From: Gemmatimonadales bacterium
GTDB taxonomy: Bacteria > Gemmatimonadota > Gemmatimonadetes > Gemmatimonadales > JACORV01
Length of the DNA: 41,597 nt
Assembly (NCBI GenBank): GCA_035502185.1
Contig: DATJUT010000035.1
Coordinates: 1 to 41,597, forward strand
Direction of reading: 5' to 3'
Shown here one piece after another: positions 37,549 to 41,597 of this stretch (position 1 is its first letter; each line of letters begins with the position of its first letter). Below the pieces are notes generated by a model. It searched no databases, was not told where the DNA came from, and saw only the letters and a list, made by a program, of their open reading frames with translations. Position numbers and translations under genes: made by a program.

Positions 37549-38552
37549 CGACCGTCCTCGCGGTTGCCGTCAGCATCCTCCCGGTCTTTCTGTTCCTGGG
37601 AGCCCTGGTCCTGATCGACAGCTACAAGCTCGTCGCGCTGCGGGCCGTCCTGCTGTCGGTCGCCGCCGGCATGGTCGCCGGCCTCGCCAGCTACGGGGTG
37701 AACGTCTGGCTGCGGCCCGCCCTCGAGCTGGACTGGGACCAGTACTCCAGGTACGTCGCACCGGTCGTCGAGGAGTCGCTCAAGGCCGGTTTCGTCGTCT
37801 ACCTGCTGCGGATGAGCAAGGTGGGTTTCGTCGTGGACGCCGCCATCCACGGATTCGGCATCGGCACCGGCTTCGCGTTCCTCGAGAACCTCTACTACCT
37901 GCAGGTGCACCCCGACGCGACGCTCTGGACCTGGGTCGTGCGGGGGTTCGGGACCGCGATCATGCACGGCGGCGCCACGTCCATCGTGGCGATGGTCTCC
38001 AAGACGCTCCATAACCGCCCCGACGCCTTCCGGCTCCACCTCCTGCTGCCCGGACTCGCCGTGGCGGTGGTCCTGCATTCGCTGTACAACCACTTCCTGC
38101 TGCAGCCGATCCTGGCCACGGCGTTGATCGTGCTGGTCTTCCCCGCGCTCTGCGTCGCGGTGTTCCAGCAGAGCGAGCGTCAGACGCAGGCCTGGGTGGG
38201 AGCGGGGTTCGACACGGACCAGGAGCTGCTGCGGGTCATTCGTTCGGGGCAGGTTTCGCTCACACCGGTCGGGACGTACCTGAAGACCCTGCGCAACACC
38301 TTCTCCGCGGAGGTGATCGTGGACATGATGTGCCTCCTGCGCCTGCGCGCCGAGCTCGCCATCCGCGCCAAGGGTGTGCTGATGATGCGTGAGGCCGGGT
38401 TCGAGGCCGCGCCGGATCCCACGGTGAAGAACAAGCTCGAGGAGCTGCGATACCTGGAGACGAACATCGGGAGAACGGGGCTGCGCGCCCTGCATCCGTT
38501 CCTGCACACCAGCACCCGGGACCTCTGGCAGCTGTCGGTGATCGACGGATGA
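37545..38552 (+). CDS. prsW: PrsW-type intramembrane protease (M82-like)
   Basis: 335 residues from GTG 37545, which overlaps the previous stop by 4 nt. The first 205 residues form about seven or eight membrane helices with the PrsW motifs: Glu76-Glu77-x-x-Lys80 in PVVEESLKAG, Glu114 in FAFLENLYY, His141 in IMHGGATS and His178 in VLHSLYNHF. PrsW in Bacillus makes the first cut in the anti-sigma factor RsiW. Here an anti-sigma-like gene lies 3 kb upstream in the same direction. The C-terminal 130 residues are soluble, charged and helical (TDQELLRVIRSGQ, DMMCLLRLRAELAIRAKG), an addition not found in the minimal enzyme, and may link to the next protein. Confidence 0.87.
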   Translation: MTTVLAVAVSILPVFLFLGALVLIDSYKLVALRAVLLSVAAGMVAGLASYGVNVWLRPALELDWDQYSRYVAPVVEESLKAGFVVYLLRMSKVGFVVDAAIHGFGIGTGFAFLENLYYLQVHPDATLWTWVVRGFGTAIMHGGATSIVAMVSKTLHNRPDAFRLHLLLPGLAVAVVLHSLYNHFLLQPILATALIVLVFPALCVAVFQQSERQTQAWVGAGFDTDQELLRVIRSGQVSLTPVGTYLKTLRNTFSAEVIVDMMCLLRLRAELAIRAKGVLMMREAGFEAAPDPTVKNKLEELRYLETNIGRTGLRALHPFLHTSTRDLWQLSVIDG

Positions 38553-39391
38553 CCACCCCACGCAGCGTGCCCGACGCCGAGAGACTCGCGCGCGAGATGG
38601 AAGTCGCGCGCAACATTCAGCGCGACTTCCTGCCCGAAGCGCTTCCGGTCGCGATGGGGGTGCAGCTGGAGGCCGCGCTGCAGCCCGCCCGCGAGGTTTC
38701 CGGCGACTTCTACGACGCGTTCGTGCTGCCGCCGGCGGGCACGATCGTCACCGTCGTCGGCGACGTGTGCGACAAGGGTGTCGGCGCGGCGCTGTTCATG
38801 GCCCTGTTCCGCAGCCTCATCCGCGCCTCCGCCGACCCGATTGGCGGCGGCGCCATCCAGATGATCGGCGGACGTCGCACCCTGGTTCGGCAGGCGCTGG
38901 AGTCCGCCTCGGCGGCCGACCTGCTGGTCCGGGTCGCGGGCTTCACCAACGACTACATCGCGCGTCTGCACGGGCGCACCAACATGTTCGCCACGGTCTT
39001 CCTGGGGGCGCTCGATCCCCGGGACGGGCAGCTCGACTACGTCAATGCCGGCCACGAGCCGGCCCTCGTCATCGCGCCGGACGGCACCATCCGGGAGCTC
39101 AGGCCCACGGGCCCCGCCTTGGGGCTCCTGCCGGAGGTCGAGTTCAAGGCGAGCCAGGCCAAGCTCGAGCGAGGCCACAGCCTCTTCGCGTTCACCGACG
39201 GGCTGGTGGAGGCGCGGGGCCCGGGCGGCGAGGCCTTCGGCGCCGAGCGTCTGCGGGACGCCCTTCGGGCGAACAACACGACCGCCTCCCATCTCGTCCG
39301 CGGAGTCCTGGAAGCCCTTGCCGCGTTCACGGGGCAGGCCGAACCCCACGACGACGTGACGCTGCTCGCCGCGATGCGCACGAGCGGCTGA
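38549..39391 (+). CDS. SpoIIE/RsbU-type PP2C Ser phosphatase
   Basis: 280 residues; it overlaps prsW by 4 nt (ATGA). It starts with the linker helix REMEVARNIQRDFLPE, typical of RsbU/RsbP-type phosphatases, followed directly by the PPM domain. Metal-binding residues: Asp53 in VSGDFYD, Asp72 in VGDVCDKGVGAALFMA, and later FTDGLVEAR and PHDDVTLLA. There is no sensor domain at the N-terminus, so the input must come from a partner, possibly the soluble tail of the co-translated PrsW-like protein. These enzymes dephosphorylate STAS antagonists; the STAS/RsbW pair at 31.7-32.5 kb is the nearest substrate. Confidence 0.94.
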   Translation: MTTPRSVPDAERLAREMEVARNIQRDFLPEALPVAMGVQLEAALQPAREVSGDFYDAFVLPPAGTIVTVVGDVCDKGVGAALFMALFRSLIRASADPIGGGAIQMIGGRRTLVRQALESASAADLLVRVAGFTNDYIARLHGRTNMFATVFLGALDPRDGQLDYVNAGHEPALVIAPDGTIRELRPTGPALGLLPEVEFKASQAKLERGHSLFAFTDGLVEARGPGGEAFGAERLRDALRANNTTASHLVRGVLEALAAFTGQAEPHDDVTLLAAMRTSG

Positions 39392-39491
39392 CGGGTCGCG
39401 GGAGAAACGTCGGGAGGTCGTCCGGGACTTGCGGTTGCGACCGGACTGGGCCCAGACTGTCGTTAGGCCGCGTCGTAGACATGGGCCATCC

Positions 39492-39509
39492 GTGACGTGA
39501 GAGCGTCAC
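39492..39509. promoter_or_regulatory. Inverted repeat upstream of the multihaem cytochrome gene
   Basis: GTGACG (39492-39497) and CGTCAC (39504-39509) are exact inverted copies around 6 nt, 29 nt before the cytochrome start codon. The GTGA/TCAC ends recall Crp/Fnr-type sites, but the spacing (10 nt between them) is larger than the usual 6. A possible operator only. Confidence 0.35.
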
Positions 39510-39537
39510 TGCCGCCGCATTCGCGGAGCAGGGAACG

Positions 39538-41067
39538 ATGACCGACAACCGCGAACCCACGTCACCACCGCCGCTACCATCCCTCCTCCGCAACTGGCTG
39601 AGCACCGCCGGCATCATCCTGGCGGCCTCGAGCTTCTTCGCCGCCGTATGCCTGATCGCAATCGACTACTTCGGCAGCTTCAAGAACCCCTATATGGGGA
39701 TCCTGACCTATCTCGTCGCTCCGGCCTTCCTCGTCGCGGGACTGCTCCTGATCGCCGCGGGCGCCCTCGGGGAGCGCCGGCGGCGCCGCCGGATGCGCCC
39801 GGGCGAGCTCCCCCGCTACCCCCGCCTGGATCTCAACGTGCCACGCCAGCGACGCGCATTCATCGCCGTCAGCGTGGCGACGTTCCTGTTCCTGATCCTC
39901 ACCGCGCTGGGGAGCTACCGGACCTACCAGTTCACCGAATCGGTGGCGTTCTGCGGCACGACGTGCCACACCATCATGCGGCCCGAGTACACCGCCTACC
40001 AGGAGTCGCCGCACGCCCGCGTCGCCTGCGTCCAATGCCACATCGGCCCCGGCGCGGGCTGGTTCGTGAAGTCCAAGCTGTCCGGCGCCTATCAGGTGTA
40101 CGCCACGATCGTCGACAAGTATCCCCGCCCGATTCCGGCGCCGATCAAGAACCTGCGGCCGGCCCAGGAGACGTGCGAGCAGTGCCACTGGCCGCGCAAG
40201 TTCTACGGTGCGGCCGAGCGGGTGATCCCGCATTACCTCCCCGACGAGACCAACTCGCCGTGGACGATCCGTTTGCTGCTCTACATCGGCGGCGGCGACC
40301 CCGCCTTCGGTCCGGCCGGCGGCATCCACTGGCACATGAACATCGCAAACCGGATCGAGTACGTCGCCACCGACAGCCAGCGTCAGGACATCCCGTGGGT
40401 GCGCGTGACCGACGCCCGCGGGAACGCGACCGTGTACCAGTCCACCGTCAGCCCGCTCACGCAGGCCCAGCTCGCCGCGTCACGTCCGCGAACCATGGAC
40501 TGCATCGACTGTCACAATCGGCCGACGCACATCTACAACCCGCCGCTCACGTCGGTGAACCTCGCGATCAGCACCGGTCGCATCGACTCCACCATCCCCT
40601 TCATCAAGCGCCAGGCCGTCCGGGCGTTGACAGCTCCGTACGCCAGTACCGCCGCCGCGTTCAGCGGCATCTCCACCGGGTTGACGGCGTTCTACGACTC
40701 CGCCTACCCGGGACGGCCGGCCGCGGCGACCGCGCGCCTCCGCCGGGCGATCACGGCGGTGCAGATCGTCTATGCGCACAACTTCTTCCCTGGGATGAAG
40801 GTGGACTGGCGCGTCTACCCCGACAACATCGGGCACCAGAACTCCCCCGGCTGCTTCCGCTGCCACGACGGTAACCACGCCAGCGCCGATGGACGGACGA
40901 TCCGTCACGGTTGCACCACCTGCCACGCGATCGTCGCCCAGGGCCCGGGCCAGGCGGCGGCCACCGTCGCCGCAACCGGGCTGGACTTCCAGCACCCGGT
41001 GGACATCGGCGGGGTCTGGCAGACGATGCTGTGTTCGGACTGCCATCACGGCGCCGTGGTGGAGTAG
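39538..41067 (+). CDS. Membrane-anchored seven-haem cytochrome c
   Basis: 509 residues. Three hydrophobic helices (about 22-45, 55-76, 107-126) precede a periplasmic domain with seven haem-binding sites. Six are C-x2-C-H: Cys164, 213, 322, 439, 459 and 499 as first Cys. The first is unusual, Cys139-GTT-Cys143-His144, a C-x3-C-H. Motifs around the first sites (SVAFCGTTCHTIMRPEY, SPHARVACVQCHIGPGA) resemble NapC/NirT-type quinol dehydrogenases and the larger cytochromes of respiratory and metal-reducing chains. It probably passes electrons between the membrane pool and a periplasmic partner. No such partner is encoded next to it in the window. GGAGCAGGGA serves as ribosome binding region. Confidence 0.9.
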   Translation: MTDNREPTSPPPLPSLLRNWLSTAGIILAASSFFAAVCLIAIDYFGSFKNPYMGILTYLVAPAFLVAGLLLIAAGALGERRRRRRMRPGELPRYPRLDLNVPRQRRAFIAVSVATFLFLILTALGSYRTYQFTESVAFCGTTCHTIMRPEYTAYQESPHARVACVQCHIGPGAGWFVKSKLSGAYQVYATIVDKYPRPIPAPIKNLRPAQETCEQCHWPRKFYGAAERVIPHYLPDETNSPWTIRLLLYIGGGDPAFGPAGGIHWHMNIANRIEYVATDSQRQDIPWVRVTDARGNATVYQSTVSPLTQAQLAASRPRTMDCIDCHNRPTHIYNPPLTSVNLAISTGRIDSTIPFIKRQAVRALTAPYASTAAAFSGISTGLTAFYDSAYPGRPAAATARLRRAITAVQIVYAHNFFPGMKVDWRVYPDNIGHQNSPGCFRCHDGNHASADGRTIRHGCTTCHAIVAQGPGQAAATVAATGLDFQHPVDIGGVWQTMLCSDCHHGAVVE

Positions 41068-41373
41068 CCGGCTATCGGGCGGCCGGATCCCGGAGCACGG
41101 GGGAGTGCAACCTGGCGGTGGCCGGGCAACGGCACCGCAGCTCCGGCCACGCCGCGTGGGCCGCGGGGACGGGCGGCCCGCAGCCGGCGATCGCCATCCT
41201 CGGGACGTCTCCGAGGTCCTGCGGCGTTACCGGAGGCCGCCCCAGCTCGGGATCGAGCAAGGCTCCTCCGCTTGCACCCACCTGGTGGCGCGCCGGCTAG
41301 GGTGGCGGTCGCCTATCAGCCATGGCTCCAACTGGTGAGCAGGGGCGGCGAGCTCGCGGCCGTAGTGTCCTCT
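41068..41373. other. 306-nt gap between convergent genes, no gene seen
   Basis: Only short, low-complexity open frames occur between the cytochrome stop and the HAD-like gene that reads toward it. No clear terminator with a T-run was found. Confidence 0.4.
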
Positions 41374-41597
41374 TCATGAGTGCTCCTGTCGCGGACGCCC
41401 GGCGGTGCTCCTGCCCAGCAAGGTGGAGAGATCGCAGGTCGCCAGGTCGCCGATCTGCTCGACCGTGAGATCGGCCGCGGGATACGCGGCGAGGTTGTGC
41501 GGGTCGAGCGCGTAGTGTCCCTGACGGGGGAAGACCGTCGTCACGCGGTCGCCCCAGACACTCTTCATCGCTGCCAGGATGCGCTGCTTGTCATCGA
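41374..41597 (-). CDS. HAD-superfamily hydrolase, C-terminal end (partial)
   Basis: The minus-strand frame is open from the window edge (reading DDKQRILAAMKS...) to a stop at 41374-41376, about 74 codons. The DDK at the start fits motif IV of HAD phosphatases (the acidic Mg2+ site), followed by a helix AAMKSVWGDRVTTVF and the segment FPRQGHYALDP seen in HAD-like proteins. The C-terminus (TVEQIGDLATCDLSTLLG) is helical. The nucleophile Asp motif would lie outside the window. The substrate cannot be inferred. The ATG at 41568 is internal, not the start. Confidence 0.65.
   Translation of the reverse strand, partial: DDKQRILAAMKSVWGDRVTTVFPRQGHYALDPHNLAAYPAADLTVEQIGDLATCDLSTLLGRSTAGRPRQEHS

Overview
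The window is GC-rich, densely coded bacterial DNA, mostly from a Gram-negative-type cell envelope: many signal peptides, an outer-membrane-barrel protein and periplasmic-type enzymes. The Ser/Thr kinase with an N-terminal zinc ribbon, the abundance of secreted glycosidases and peptidases, and the general gene style suggest Gemmatimonadota or a close relative. This is an inference from gene content; there is no rRNA in the window. No tRNA, rRNA, CRISPR array, insertion sequence or phage gene was recognised.

Layout. (1) 1-8.6 kb, general and metal-related genes: an LVIVD-type propeller protein (partial) with a DUF305 protein, rsmD, a DinB-type protein, a NiCoT nickel/cobalt permease, an MbfA-type membrane ferritin/iron exporter, three small membrane or periplasmic proteins, and a membrane Ser/Thr kinase. 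(2) 8.8-20 kb, a glycan side-chain locus: a secreted GH2 beta-galactosidase diverges from a run of GH51 arabinofuranosidase, GH31, an ICMT-like methyltransferase and a second GH31 carrying a PA14 domain. This set would fit removal of galactose, arabinose and xylose from xyloglucan-like polymers. (3) 20-26.5 kb: secreted MsrA, a TIGR00027-type methyltransferase, an ABC-F ATPase, a secreted C1B peptidase and two small proteins. (4) 26.9-30.8 kb, peroxide and iron defence: perR and katG in one operon with a candidate operator over the promoter, then a broken CbiX-like gene and a ferritin. (5) 30.9-39.4 kb: an SGNH hydrolase followed by a dense signalling block. (6) 39.5-41.6 kb: a membrane-anchored seven-haem cytochrome c and the C-terminus of a HAD hydrolase.

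The most unusual part is 31.7-39.4 kb. An RsbW-type kinase and STAS antagonist pair is divergent from an ECF-type sigma factor. The sigma gene is followed after 2 nt by an anti-sigma-like membrane protein whose outer half is 22 copies of a nine-residue repeat, [A][YF][QR]-x-hydrophobic-x-x-S/N-Q. Then come a fused HExxH protease / beta-propeller / outer-membrane barrel, a PrsW-type intramembrane protease and a SpoIIE-type phosphatase; the last three overlap or nearly overlap. PrsW is known in Bacillus to cleave an anti-sigma factor, and SpoIIE-type phosphatases act on STAS antagonists. The block could therefore be one surface-to-sigma signalling circuit, with the repeat protein as a new kind of anti-sigma sensor. 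That function is inferred; the gene order, overlaps and motifs are seen directly. A perfect Shine-Dalgarno sequence inside the anti-sigma gene suggests that the repeat half may also be made as a separate protein.
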